Positions 1-8,439 of a DNA stretch of 64,000 nucleotides are shown here, one piece after another (position 1 is the stretch's first letter; every line of letters begins with the position of its first letter). Under the pieces are notes generated by a model that was not told the origin of the DNA, ran no database searches, and was given only the letters and a program-made list of their open reading frames with translations. This DNA comes from Falsiroseomonas sp051433195. Its GTDB lineage: Bacteria; Pseudomonadota; Alphaproteobacteria; Acetobacterales; Acetobacteraceae. Both the position numbers and the translations under genes were made by a program. The stretch is taken from NCBI RefSeq assembly GCF_051433195.1, contig NZ_JBHMFT010000002.1, forward strand, positions 248,001 through 312,000. Reading direction: 5' to 3'.

Positions 1-114
1 TGTGCGAGCCGGTGCTTAGCAACACGATAACCCAGCCGTCCCGAGGTTCGTAGTTCAGGGCTTCCGAAATACTAACCGCTATCGCGGCAAAGCGCCTGCT
101 TTTGGCAATAACCA
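1..114. other. Short leading stretch, no gene seen
   Basis: No reading frame here is supported. A hairpin terminator follows at 115-137, so a gene or RNA on the + strand may end just before or within this stretch, but its identity cannot be read from the window. Confidence 0.4.
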
Positions 115-137
115 GGGACCCTTGTGGGTCCCTTTTT
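115..137 (+). terminator. Rho-independent terminator
   Basis: A perfect 7-bp stem (GGGACCC / GGGTCCC) with a 4-nt TTGT loop is followed by five T residues. It points along the + strand and ends 16 bp before the next ATG, insulating that gene from whatever lies upstream. Confidence 0.75.
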
Positions 138-153
138 GGTTTGAGAGGATCCT

Positions 154-726
154 ATGGTAAAGAAAGCACCAACCGAGGCAGCGCAACCACCGGTGGCTGT
201 CTTCGGTGTCCCAAGAGGCGGGAAGATTCCGGTCGGAGCCCGGTTTGCTCCAGCGGACGCAGCTTTGGCCGCGTGGGTCGCGCATCACTGCGGACTACTG
301 ATCATCGATGTGAGCAGCCCAGCAGCGGCTGCCCTGGCAGCCTCCCTTCGAGAAGGTCAGCTTCACCCGACACGTGGGGTCCTCCTGAACGTCATCAGCC
401 GACCTACCTTCGAGAATTTGCAGGCGCTGGCGTCAGAGGGCGGTGTAAGGCCCACGCTCGAGGGGGATCACACCAACTGGGTTCCAGACCCGGAGGTGAG
501 CGCCGCCCGGATCGCAATGGCCGATCCACTCTGGGCGTCTTTCAGGGTCAGGGATGTCGTGTTGTCCCCCGAGTACAACCGACAAGGTGCCACAGAAGGT
601 TGGTGGGAGGCCGTCATCCTGACCATCATCGACGACGTTTACACGATCTGCTGGCTTGACGAGGTTGAAACGGGGTTCCGCAAGCGGAAGCGCCACGAAC
701 TCGCGCTGATCTACCCCACTAAGTAG
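154..726 (+). CDS. Hypothetical protein with Tudor/Agenet-like C-terminus
   Basis: This encodes 190 residues with a purine-rich GAGAGG ribosome site just before the ATG. The N-terminal 120 residues match no family I recognise. The last 65 read as a small beta-barrel: 'RVRDVVLSP', then 'GWWEAVI', 'DDVYTICWLD' and a basic stretch ending 'LALIYP', resembling Tudor/Agenet/SH3-like modules that bind modified proteins or nucleic acid. That comparison is pattern-based, not a database hit. No signal peptide or membrane segment is seen. It lies between two hairpins and so is probably a single-gene transcript on the island. Its function is unknown. Confidence 0.6.
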   Translation: MVKKAPTEAAQPPVAVFGVPRGGKIPVGARFAPADAALAAWVAHHCGLLIIDVSSPAAAALAASLREGQLHPTRGVLLNVISRPTFENLQALASEGGVRPTLEGDHTNWVPDPEVSAARIAMADPLWASFRVRDVVLSPEYNRQGATEGWWEAVILTIIDDVYTICWLDEVETGFRKRKRHELALIYPTK

Positions 727-731
727 AGCCA

Positions 732-757
732 GCAGCGGGCGCTGTACCGCCCGCTGC
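732..757 (+). terminator. Hairpin after the 190-residue gene
   Basis: A perfect 10-bp inverted repeat (GCAGCGGGCG / CGCCCGCTGC) with a 6-nt spacer starts 5 bp after the stop codon. It lacks a clear T-run, so it may be a weak terminator or an mRNA-stabilising hairpin. Confidence 0.4.
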
Positions 758-800
758 GGCCTCAAACTCATCGACATTCAGGATTTAGGTGGAGCTGCAA

Positions 801-1126
801 ATGAGCTGCGGAACTGCGTGTATTCGCGCGCTGAACGACATACTGCGTCAAAGGCAGGGAGGGCGCCCTTGTTATCACCTACGGCATTGCCGTACTCCCT
901 GCCTCGGCCGGAGCGGCCATCATAAAGGCCCTTCGGAATTTTGACGCGTTCACCTCTGAATGACCCGCACCAAGAGCATGACTGCGGGCTGTTCGAGGCA
1001 GCCGTAAAGCGCCTGATATTCCAAATTGACTACTACGAGTTGGATTTCACCGCCATGGCGCACGACCCGACAGACCCCAGAGTCACGCGGTGTGTGCTGA
1101 CCATCATGCTGGCGTCGGAATACTGA
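801..1126 (+). pseudogene. DUF3768 protein gene, broken by two frameshifts
   Basis: Reading three frames in succession reconstructs a DUF3768 protein, a family common on alphaproteobacterial plasmids and islands. Frame one (from ATG 801, preceded by GGTGGAG) gives 'CIRALNDILRQRQGG'. A shift near 861-866 gives 'ALVITYGIAVLP' and 'FDAFTSE'. A second shift near 953-956 gives 'NDPHQEHDCG', 'FQIDYYELDF' and the family ending 'RCVLTIMLASEY'. These blocks follow the family order I recall (IR-LND, FD-F, NDP-EHD, IDYYD, VLTIML-EY). Both shifts must be crossed to restore the protein, so it is most likely dead, unless they are sequencing errors. A 10-bp inverted repeat (852-861 / 895-904) lies across the first shift. 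Confidence 0.75.
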
Positions 1127-1225
1127 GCACTGGCCCAGTCCATCAAAGGCGCAGCCGGCCGCTCCCTCGTCGGGCGTGACCTGCCCATCGCCTGCTCAAC
1201 CCATTCTTGGATTTTGGAGACGATC

Positions 1226-1801
1226 ATGCCTGGTCGACAGGCCAAAGCAATCACGCCCTCAGCTCTCCGCAGTCTGCTGGCCTTTGCAAGACGGTCCAGC
1301 TTCCCCGAGCGCGACCGTGTCATCATCCTGCTGTCCGTCCGTGCGGGGCTACGGGCGTGTGAGATTGCTAGGCTCGAGTGGGCAATGGTCCTCGACGCCA
1401 AAGATCGCGTCGGCGACACCGTTGCGATTCATGACGCCATTGCCAAGAAGGGCTCCGGACGCAGAGTTCCCATTCACGATGAGCTGCGAAAGGCGCTGGT
1501 GGCGCTGCTGCGACAAACCGGCCCAACTGGCGCCGTCATCCGCTCGGCGCGTGGCGGGTGCATGCGTCCGAACAGCATCGTCAACTGGTTTGTCGTGCTC
1601 TGTCGAGAGCTGCAGCTGACTGGCTGCTCCTCCCACTCCGGCAGGAGAACCTTCATCACCGCCGCGGCCCGCAACGCGCATCGTGCCGGCTGCAGCTTGC
1701 GCGACGTCCAGCTGCTGGCTGGCCACCGTTCGATCGAGACCACCCAGCGGTACATCGACGGCGACAGCCATGGTCAGCGTAAACTTGTAGCACTTCTCTG
1801 A
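1226..1801 (+). CDS. Small tyrosine recombinase, catalytic domain only
   Basis: This encodes 191 residues from an ATG with GGAG six bases upstream; an in-frame TTG at 1214 is less likely. The whole protein is a phage-integrase catalytic domain: Arg I in 'AGLRACEIARLEW', the 'HSGRR' box, and 'GHRSIETTQRYI' carrying the late His and the Tyr nucleophile. All core residues are present, so it could be active. It lacks the N-terminal core-binding domain of classical integrases (usually 300-400 residues). It faces a second small recombinase at 3337-3969 with a DUF2971 gene between. The target is unknown; it may need a partner for DNA binding. Confidence 0.8.
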   Translation: MPGRQAKAITPSALRSLLAFARRSSFPERDRVIILLSVRAGLRACEIARLEWAMVLDAKDRVGDTVAIHDAIAKKGSGRRVPIHDELRKALVALLRQTGPTGAVIRSARGGCMRPNSIVNWFVVLCRELQLTGCSSHSGRRTFITAAARNAHRAGCSLRDVQLLAGHRSIETTQRYIDGDSHGQRKLVALL

Positions 1802-2161
1802 CCAAATCCCTCAGCCCCAGTCTGGTGCACCTCAGCCTCCCATCTGAGACCGCTTCAGAATTCAATTTGGAACGGTCGACATGGGCGGTTAGCGGCTGTT
1901 GAGGGCACGCTACCTGGGTGGCTGTTCTACCTTCGTGAGCGGACATAGAAGCAGCCCGCCCGAGCTCGCACACTGTGGCTTGGTCTGGCCGGAAGCGGAA
2001 TGGCCGCTTCGGGACGGGAGGACGGCGGAAGCGGTTGTTCCTATCGGTCTCATTAATTGCTTGTATAGCTTGCGCCGCCGCGAATTCGGGAAGCGCACGC
2101 GGCACCTGAAGCAGCTATCCTCACCACCCCTGGCGGTGGGCCTTAGGAGGGAGCTGGACGA
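1802..2161. other. Intergenic, no gene seen
   Basis: About 360 bp between the recombinase and the convergent DUF2971 gene. Short frames on both strands show no protein-like composition. It contains one copy of the 9-mer AGCGGACAT (1938-1946) that recurs in other non-coding parts of the island. Decayed sequence is the likeliest reading. Confidence 0.45.
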
Positions 2162-2956
2162 CTAACGAATGCGGACCTGGCTCCGGGCCAGGGTCGCCTT
2201 CGGTGCGTGGGCTGCGAGAATGCGTTCGACTTCCTCGACGGCCGCGTCATCGGTCTTCGGGCCGAGCGTCACTTCGAGCTCATCGAAGGCGGATAGGTCC
2301 AGCGGAATGAACAGCGCAGTGGCTTCCACCGGGTAAGCCTCGAGATCGAGCGTCACATTGTTGAAGTAGTCGTCGTCCGGGAACTGAGCCTCAAAGGCCA
2401 GCGCGGCGATCTTGAAACGCCATTCCTGCTCGTAGGACCAGTGCGAGCCTTTCACCATGCCGAGATCGTATGGGTAGAAATGCGCTGTGCCCGCGCGCCG
2501 ATAGACTAGCTTGCGGTTCCGGTAGTCAGAATTATCGCAGTAGTAGACCTTGTTGGGGCCGATAATGGCGCAGCCGTTCGTGCCCATAGCCGGCGACTTC
2601 CGGCTAATCGTGTACCAGCCATCGACTGTGAGTAGGGCGCCGCCTTTTTCGAAGATCATGGGCTCTTTGCGCCCGGCAAACATGTTGGCCGGCAGCTTGA
2701 TCCGCACGCCGCCGAAGTTCTGGCCATACATCGACCACATAGGGATCTGCTCAACCTGCGTGCCGGACCAGCACGATACGAACACCGAGCTGGCGGCAAG
2801 CGGCACATCCGAAGCCATTGCTTCTTCAGGATCATTTACCGTATCAAGGCGCGAAAAACGTAGCGTTCGCGAGGCGAGAATTTTCTGGAGGCTCTCGATG
2901 GACGTGTACTGATAGAGGACCGACGGCAGCTCTTCGATGCCCATCACATCGAACAT
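2162..2956 (-). CDS. DUF2971 family protein
   Basis: This encodes about 264 residues from the ATG at 2956; another ATG lies at 2944, and the open frame runs further upstream without family-like sequence. Hallmarks of DUF2971 are visible: 'LYQYTSIESLQKILASRTL', 'FSRLDTVNDPEE', 'VFVSCWSG', 'PMWSMYG' and 'GVRIKL' in the family's order. The biochemical activity of DUF2971 is not established to my knowledge; members occur often among accessory and defence genes. Here it is enclosed by two facing tyrosine recombinases and lies downstream of the OLD/UvrD pair on the same strand. A link to defence is inference from position only. No signal peptide or membrane segment is visible. Confidence 0.75.
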   Translation of the reverse strand: MFDVMGIEELPSVLYQYTSIESLQKILASRTLRFSRLDTVNDPEEAMASDVPLAASSVFVSCWSGTQVEQIPMWSMYGQNFGGVRIKLPANMFAGRKEPMIFEKGGALLTVDGWYTISRKSPAMGTNGCAIIGPNKVYYCDNSDYRNRKLVYRRAGTAHFYPYDLGMVKGSHWSYEQEWRFKIAALAFEAQFPDDDYFNNVTLDLEAYPVEATALFIPLDLSAFDELEVTLGPKTDDAAVEEVERILAAHAPKATLARSQVRIR

Positions 2957-3336
2957 GAAATCGTCGGTATAAAATCCTTCCGGTCCGTCAGAATACAACG
3001 TACTGCCCCATCCTCGACTATTGACTAATGACCGTCGCTGCGCCGCCGCCGCAGTGGCGCTTACTGGTTTCGTGGTCAAGACCGAAGCCGCGCGCCAGCA
3101 AATCGTCATCTCGGCAGTCCTGGTAGTGCTCGAAACTCGAGCGCCTGACGACCTCCGATACTATTTGTACGGTATCGGACTGCTGGCCGTCTATGGGCTC
3201 ATAGGCGCATCGACGTCTGTTGTCGGGAAGGTCAACTTTCAGGCGACGATCAAGTCGCCCTGGAAGGCTGACATGGGCGCACCGTCGCAGCTCAAGCTGG
3301 CCCCGAGCCTCTATTGGTTTGGAGCCAGCCCGCCGC
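2957..3336. other. Gap with a doubtful + strand frame
   Basis: About 380 bp upstream of the DUF2971 gene. A + strand frame from a TTG at 3021 runs into the 3' part of the next gene and contains a hydrophobic run 'YYLYGIGLLAVYGLIGA' that could be a membrane segment. It has no ribosome site and overlaps a certain gene in antisense, so it may be a remnant rather than a working protein. A promoter for the DUF2971 gene should lie here but none is clear. Confidence 0.3.
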
Positions 3337-3969
3337 TCAGATCTCTGTGCACTCCGCGAGATGAAGGGCGTCCTCGACGTCCACGCCGAGGTACCGGACC
3401 GTGCTCTCGATCTTGCTATGACCAAGCAGAATCTGAACGCCCCGCAGGTTGCCGGTTGCCTTGTAAATGATGGACGCCTTGGTCCGCCGCAGCGAATGCG
3501 TTCCATAGTCCTCGCACCGGAGGCCGATTCCGGTGACCCACTCATCCACCAGCCGGGCATACTGCCGGGTGCTGATATGTGCCGCGTGGTTGGTGCGGCT
3601 GGGGAACGCATAATCGTCCAGCGTGCCTCCCCGGTGTTCCAGCCATGCGAGGATGGTCGTCCGCGCCGGTTCGAGGATCTCAAACTGAACGGGGCGGCCG
3701 GTCTTCTGCTGGACTACAGTTGCCCGTGTCCGGATCCGGCCGCCGCTGACAAGGTCCCCGATGCGGACCTTCACCACGTCACATCCTCGCAGCTTACTGT
3801 CCACCGCGAAGTCGAACAGCGCTCTGTCCCGCAGGCGGCGCTCGCGATCGAGCCAGAATCGGATCGCCCATACCTGTTGAGGCTTCAGCGCACGTTTTGC
3901 GCCGACGATACGCCCAGCATTCCAAGCGCGACGCTCACGGGCTGCGGGGTCAAACTGGGAGTGTCCCAT
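3337..3969 (-). CDS. Small tyrosine recombinase, catalytic domain only
   Basis: This encodes 210 residues. The ATG at 3969 is preceded by GGAGG at ideal spacing, which decides the start over upstream codons. Catalytic landmarks: Arg I in 'DSKLRGCDVVKV', 'THSLRRTKASII', and 'LLGHSKIESTVRYLG' with the His and the Tyr nucleophile. Like the recombinase at 1226 it lacks a separate core-binding domain, having only about 35 residues before the fold, but the two proteins are clearly different in sequence. It may act on sites within the island or be a cassette recombinase. It lies 223 bp downstream of the helicase gene of the OLD/UvrD pair. Confidence 0.85.
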   Translation of the reverse strand: MGHSQFDPAARERRAWNAGRIVGAKRALKPQQVWAIRFWLDRERRLRDRALFDFAVDSKLRGCDVVKVRIGDLVSGGRIRTRATVVQQKTGRPVQFEILEPARTTILAWLEHRGGTLDDYAFPSRTNHAAHISTRQYARLVDEWVTGIGLRCEDYGTHSLRRTKASIIYKATGNLRGVQILLGHSKIESTVRYLGVDVEDALHLAECTEI

Positions 3970-4192
3970 CGCCTTATCCTCCAGGGCCGGAATTGGCCCG
4001 GAGTAAGGTGCGACGGAATATCGCAGCACGGGTTGGCCGATAGCGATCTGGCAGCTTCGGATGCCCTCACCGCCAGAGCGGACATTCGCAGCATGAAGGT
4101 CAGAATTGGCCTGATCGGCGAACCAGGAAACAGCGCACTATGCCAGTGCCGCCGAAGCGAGTTCCGCCGCCGGCGCGCGGTTTACGGGCTCA

Positions 4193-6067
4193 TTAAAGGG
4201 CGCCGACGCCGTGGATCGCCGCATCGGGAAACAGGTTCTTGCGCCCAATCGCTGCGCGCGCAGCCTCGACGTCCTGCGTAAACACAACCACGGCGAGATC
4301 CTTCACGGCACGCGAACAGCACACGTAGAATAGGCGTCCGGTGCGATCAAGCACCGACTCCTCGCCCGCATTGATATGGGCCTGATCCCGATCCGAGAGC
4401 GGGAGGAAACCAAAATACTTGCCGTAAGAGTAGAGGTTATAGGCGGCTTCTTCATCGTCTATAACTACCAGGACGCGCTCGAACTGCGCGCCTTTCACCC
4501 CGTGATGCGTTGCAAAAGGCGACTCCTTTTCAATATAGCGTCGGTAGGACCAGAGTTCAGCGACGCCGCAGGCAAGAAGCGCTTGCACATTCACGAAACC
4601 GCTGTGCCCGTCGTCGACGGGCTCGGCAAGTAGATGCGGCGCGAACCGATCGTCGAGCCGCAGCAATTCGGTGTCACGGACATGGCGCAGCACATCACCG
4701 ACGGATGCTTGAAAGTCCTGCGCCATCAGCGCGACGAGCCGAACGACCGCCGCTTGCAAGGCCGCGAGCACCTCGCTGACCACCTGCCCAGCCAACCTCG
4801 CCGGTTCCAGACGCGGGCTTTCCCTGCGTACGATCGACATGACACTGAAATGGTCGTTTGACCGTGCCGCCGTCACCATCGGCAGGATATGCTGAACAAA
4901 TGGCCGTAGCGGCCAAGCGCTGCCGTCTGCCAGCCCTTCGCTTAGGCTCTGCGGCGCCTTGTCGTTGAGCGCGGCATAGAGGTTGGGGAAACCGAGCCGG
5001 GTGGCGGCCATGCGATGGACCAGCACGAGAAGTCGGACATCGCTATCGCGAAGGTCGCTCAACCAGAGGTCGTCGCCCGTTTCCGCAGCAAGCCAAGTCC
5101 GAACCGCTGCCAGGCGCGCGGTTCGCTGCCCATCGGCCGGCAGTATGAACAGGTTCGCGGTTCCTGAAACCGGTTCTTCTATGCCCCCGACGACACGCGT
5201 GCGTCCGCGGGTCTGTTCCAGGCCATCCGCTGGCTGCCGGACAGCATTGATGACGCTGAGCACGCTGGTCGGGCAGCGGAAATTCTCGGGCTTAGTGATC
5301 TCCGTCCAGCCATCGAGCAGGTCTACGACGCCGGTCCCGGTCGAATAGATCTTTTGCATGGGGTCGCCGAAAAAACCGACACAGAGCCGCGGCTGCTCGC
5401 CGGCGATCTGCCGCAATGCCTCGACGACATGCGGGTTCGTATCCTGGCTCTCGTCGACGAAGATAAAAGGAAAGCGACTGGCGATCAGTTGGCGCAGCAA
5501 CGGGTGCTGCGTGACGCAGGCGGGGGTCAGCTTCAGAATGTCGTCATGGCCGAGAATGCCCTCGACGTAGCTGCTGCCTGTGCCGTAGGTGAATGTCTCA
5601 ACCCGATCGATCGCAGCAAGTTCTTGCTTGAGTTCGGTGATCTCCCGCTCGAGCCGCTCCTTCGTCCTCGCCTGGGTCCGAGGCTTTTCATAATGTTCGC
5701 GCTTCTCGGCGATCTTCTCCTCGATCCGCACCACGACCCACGCGGCGATATCGGTCTTGAACGGCCGGATGACCGACCAGAGGAAGCTGTGGATCGTTGA
5801 GACGTGGAACAGCGGCGAGACGCCGACATCGCCGGAGATTTCGGCGACCGCAACCTCGGTATAGGTGATACACGCGATCTTCTGTCCGGCGCGACGCAGC
5901 GCGGGTCCCCGCGTCTCGCCAAGATGCGCAAGCGCCTTGATGAGCGACGTCGTCTTGCCCGATCCTGCGCCGGCCAACATGACGAACGAACGCGGTGATT
6001 TGCGGTCGAGACAGGCGCGCACATCGATGTCCGCCTGGGTATCGGGGCTACCGATACGGCTGGTCAC
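4193..6067 (-). CDS. UvrD/Rep-like superfamily 1 helicase, partner of OLD nuclease (GajB-like)
   Basis: This encodes 624 residues. SF1A helicase motifs appear in order: motif I 'AGAGSGKTTSL', 'ITYTEVAVAEI' (Ia), motif II 'FVDESQDTNP', motif III 'VGFFGDPMQKIY', the late motif 'HHGVKGAQFERVLVV' and motif VI 'LFYVCCSRAVKDLAVVV'. A charged, probably coiled stretch of about 60 residues near 115-175 ('EEKIAEKREHYEK') is inserted before motif II. The start overlaps the stop of the upstream OLD gene by ATGA, so the two are translationally coupled. An OLD nuclease next to a UvrD-like helicase is the Gabija/class 2 OLD arrangement, known to resist phages. It is longer than typical GajB (about 500 residues). 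The defence role is inferred. Confidence 0.85.
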   Translation of the reverse strand: MTSRIGSPDTQADIDVRACLDRKSPRSFVMLAGAGSGKTTSLIKALAHLGETRGPALRRAGQKIACITYTEVAVAEISGDVGVSPLFHVSTIHSFLWSVIRPFKTDIAAWVVVRIEEKIAEKREHYEKPRTQARTKERLEREITELKQELAAIDRVETFTYGTGSSYVEGILGHDDILKLTPACVTQHPLLRQLIASRFPFIFVDESQDTNPHVVEALRQIAGEQPRLCVGFFGDPMQKIYSTGTGVVDLLDGWTEITKPENFRCPTSVLSVINAVRQPADGLEQTRGRTRVVGGIEEPVSGTANLFILPADGQRTARLAAVRTWLAAETGDDLWLSDLRDSDVRLLVLVHRMAATRLGFPNLYAALNDKAPQSLSEGLADGSAWPLRPFVQHILPMVTAARSNDHFSVMSIVRRESPRLEPARLAGQVVSEVLAALQAAVVRLVALMAQDFQASVGDVLRHVRDTELLRLDDRFAPHLLAEPVDDGHSGFVNVQALLACGVAELWSYRRYIEKESPFATHHGVKGAQFERVLVVIDDEEAAYNLYSYGKYFGFLPLSDRDQAHINAGEESVLDRTGRLFYVCCSRAVKDLAVVVFTQDVEAARAAIGRKNLFPDAAIHGVGAL

Positions 6068-8439
6068 GCGACCTCCTCCACGCCGACAACCGCCACGACG
6101 ATTGCGGCCACTTCCTCGACCGGATCGGCGAGTGGCTTCGGAGCCTCGTCATCGGCCTCAGGCTCGGAAGGTGCGATTTGGTCCTGGAGCCACTCCAGCC
6201 CCTTGGCGATATAAGCGGGGACGACCCAGGAATCCGGATCTTCGGCCAGCAGTGCGAGCGAAAAATCGGTCTTGCTGAAGCTGCTGCCGTTGACCCGCTT
6301 GTGAAGCGCGGTGACCAGCGTCGTCAGATCCTTTTCGCCATTTTTGGGGATACGCAGCTGGAGCGGCCTGCGCGCGATATCCTGACACCAGACTAGATTT
6401 TCGAGCGCAAACGCCTCCTCCAGCGTGCGTCCGGCGAGGGTCTCAGTCTCTTCACCCCAGGTGACCTCGACCGGAAATTGGTAGGCGACGCGCACTAGTG
6501 CATCGCTGTCGCCTTCGCGAGGCTGGGTCTTCTGCTCCTCATCAGCGTCCCAAAGCGCGGCGACCGTCGTGCATTTCGGCAGCCATTGCCGCAACGTCTG
6601 ATTCGACGTTGCCGCGCCTGGATGACCAGCGACACAAGATTTGCCTGGCTTGCCGACTGGCTCCTCATCATCCTCGTCGTCAACATCGTAATCATTGGCG
6701 ACGGCCTCGCCATCCCCACCATCTCCGGCACCGGCGGCGGCACACGGACCCGCAGCACCGTTGGCGGGATCAAAAACATTGCCCGCGGCACCGCCTTCGG
6801 CTGGTTCGCCTTCGTCGGCAACGACCGGCCCGATGACGCTGTCGAGATCGGTGATGATCAGGGTGGTGAGACCGAGAAACTCGATCAGCGCCTTGAACTT
6901 GTGGCCGAACGCGCCGCCGATCTCGAGCAAGGTGAGATAGGTCGATTGCAATCGCGGCGCGGCTTTGGCGATCATTTGCGGCAGCAGGATACGCTCGACA
7001 TTGCCTTCGACCAAGACGGCGGCATCGGCGAAGAAGAGATCGCAGTGCGTCAGCTTCAGATAGCGTTCGAGAAAGCTGCGCTCGGCGGGATCGGTGCTGT
7101 CATAGAAGAGCGACAGGTTGACGATGTCCGAGGTCGAGATGGCTTCAGCGCGGCTGCGGCGGAAATAGCGGATCGGGTGGAAGCCGCGTTCGTAGAGGAT
7201 GTGGGTGCTATGGGTCGTGACGACGACCTGGCTGGCATAATGGGTACGATCGTCGCCTCTGAGCTTCAGGATGCTCATCACCTTGCGGATGAAGACCTGC
7301 TGCAGCTGGGCGTGGAGATGCGCCTCGGGCTCCTCGATGAAGATTAGGTGGACGGGTGGACGATTGTCGTCGATTGCCAGCCATTGCTGGTGGAGATCGA
7401 GCAATTCGACGACCATGAAGATTAGGTTTTTGAAACCGAGACCGTTGTAGCGATCGGGCAAGGTCGGCGGTTCGGTCTCATCGCCTTCCTCGGGCTCAGG
7501 CCCGAGCGCATAATGGACGCGGGCGCCGTCACGGCTGCTCATGATCTGCGCCGGATCGAGTGCCGAGCGGATGATCAGCCGCGGATTGGTGAGGCCGGGA
7601 TAGCCGAGCTTAGAAAGGCTCTGCAGCGTGTCCCCGAAGACGCGCTTCAGATGGTCGTTGAGCGATATCTCGGAGACCGACAGTGCGCGCAGTGTCTCGA
7701 GATCCTCCGCCTTCTGTTCGAGATTGCGGGCATAGAATCGGCTGAGCACGCGGGAGAGCTCTTCGGCACGTGCGCCGCCGGGTCCATCAGAAAGGTGACG
7801 CTGGGCGTGCAGGAAATCGATCTGCAACAGGCTGGCTAGGATATCGCGACCACTGCGATCACGGCCAGTCAACTCCATCGGCCGGTAATCCGGCTGACCT
7901 ACCCGTGCGGGGTCGAGGACATAGTGGCGAAGCTCATATTCATTCTTCAGGCGATCGCGCAAGAAGTCCTGCAAGCTGCGCGGTGACGGATCGTAATCGC
8001 GCTTCCCGGCCTCGTTTACCGGCACGGCCTCCAGCGCGCGCTCGCGTGCTTTGCGATAGCGGTCGCGCGTCGCGTTCGGGTCGACCGGCGCGTAGCTCAC
8101 GCGCATCCCGACGAGCGACCCTTCCCAAGCGAGGCTCGGCAGCAGGTCAATGACACGATGGACATCGGTAGCAGCGATCTCGAACCAGATGTCGATTTGC
8201 ATGATCGGCAACGCCACACCTTCGACCGCGTCGCCGAAGGCGATGATATCGGACCAGAGTTCCGCGCTAAAATCATGGATGTCGAAGCGACCACGTCCCG
8301 TGAAAAGCTGAAGTGCGTGCCCGACAGAGGTCTTCCCGCTGTTGTTTGCGCCGACGAAAATCGAGATGTCCGAGGCGAGATCGATTTCGACGTCCCGCAG
8401 CCTGCGAAAGTTACGAACAGCGAGCTTTCTCAGAATCAT
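6064..8439 (-). CDS. OLD-family ATPase-TOPRIM nuclease (GajA-like)
   Basis: This encodes 791 residues from ATG 8439, which has a G-rich ribosome site. N-terminal ABC-type ATPase: Walker A 'GANNSGKT' at residues 30-37, Walker B 'IFIEEPEAHLH' near 367-376, and 'VVVTTHSTHIL' with the H-loop His near 410. C-terminal TOPRIM nuclease: the Glu in 'AAVLVEGNVERI' near 478 and the Asp pair in 'ITDLDS' near 531-533. Classical GajA is about 580 residues; the extra length includes a roughly 70-residue acidic, Gly/Ala-rich insert (about 540-610) inside the TOPRIM region and an acidic C-terminal tail. In studied systems the ATPase regulates DNA cleavage by the TOPRIM. It overlaps the helicase gene by 4 bp. 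Abundance in defence islands and the island setting support an anti-phage role. Confidence 0.85.
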   Translation of the reverse strand: MILRKLAVRNFRRLRDVEIDLASDISIFVGANNSGKTSVGHALQLFTGRGRFDIHDFSAELWSDIIAFGDAVEGVALPIMQIDIWFEIAATDVHRVIDLLPSLAWEGSLVGMRVSYAPVDPNATRDRYRKARERALEAVPVNEAGKRDYDPSPRSLQDFLRDRLKNEYELRHYVLDPARVGQPDYRPMELTGRDRSGRDILASLLQIDFLHAQRHLSDGPGGARAEELSRVLSRFYARNLEQKAEDLETLRALSVSEISLNDHLKRVFGDTLQSLSKLGYPGLTNPRLIIRSALDPAQIMSSRDGARVHYALGPEPEEGDETEPPTLPDRYNGLGFKNLIFMVVELLDLHQQWLAIDDNRPPVHLIFIEEPEAHLHAQLQQVFIRKVMSILKLRGDDRTHYASQVVVTTHSTHILYERGFHPIRYFRRSRAEAISTSDIVNLSLFYDSTDPAERSFLERYLKLTHCDLFFADAAVLVEGNVERILLPQMIAKAAPRLQSTYLTLLEIGGAFGHKFKALIEFLGLTTLIITDLDSVIGPVVADEGEPAEGGAAGNVFDPANGAAGPCAAAGAGDGGDGEAVANDYDVDDEDDEEPVGKPGKSCVAGHPGAATSNQTLRQWLPKCTTVAALWDADEEQKTQPREGDSDALVRVAYQFPVEVTWGEETETLAGRTLEEAFALENLVWCQDIARRPLQLRIPKNGEKDLTTLVTALHKRVNGSSFSKTDFSLALLAEDPDSWVVPAYIAKGLEWLQDQIAPSEPEADDEAPKPLADPVEEVAAIVVAVVGVEEVA

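Noticed and set aside
3021..3470. 149-codon + strand frame with a hydrophobic run
   Set aside because: TTG start, no ribosome site, and antisense overlap with the recombinase; reported only as doubtful content of the gap.
4193..8439. PARIS system (AriA/AriB) instead of Gabija-like
   Set aside because: The TOPRIM is fused to the ATPase and the partner is a UvrD helicase, unlike PARIS with separate ATPase and TOPRIM genes.
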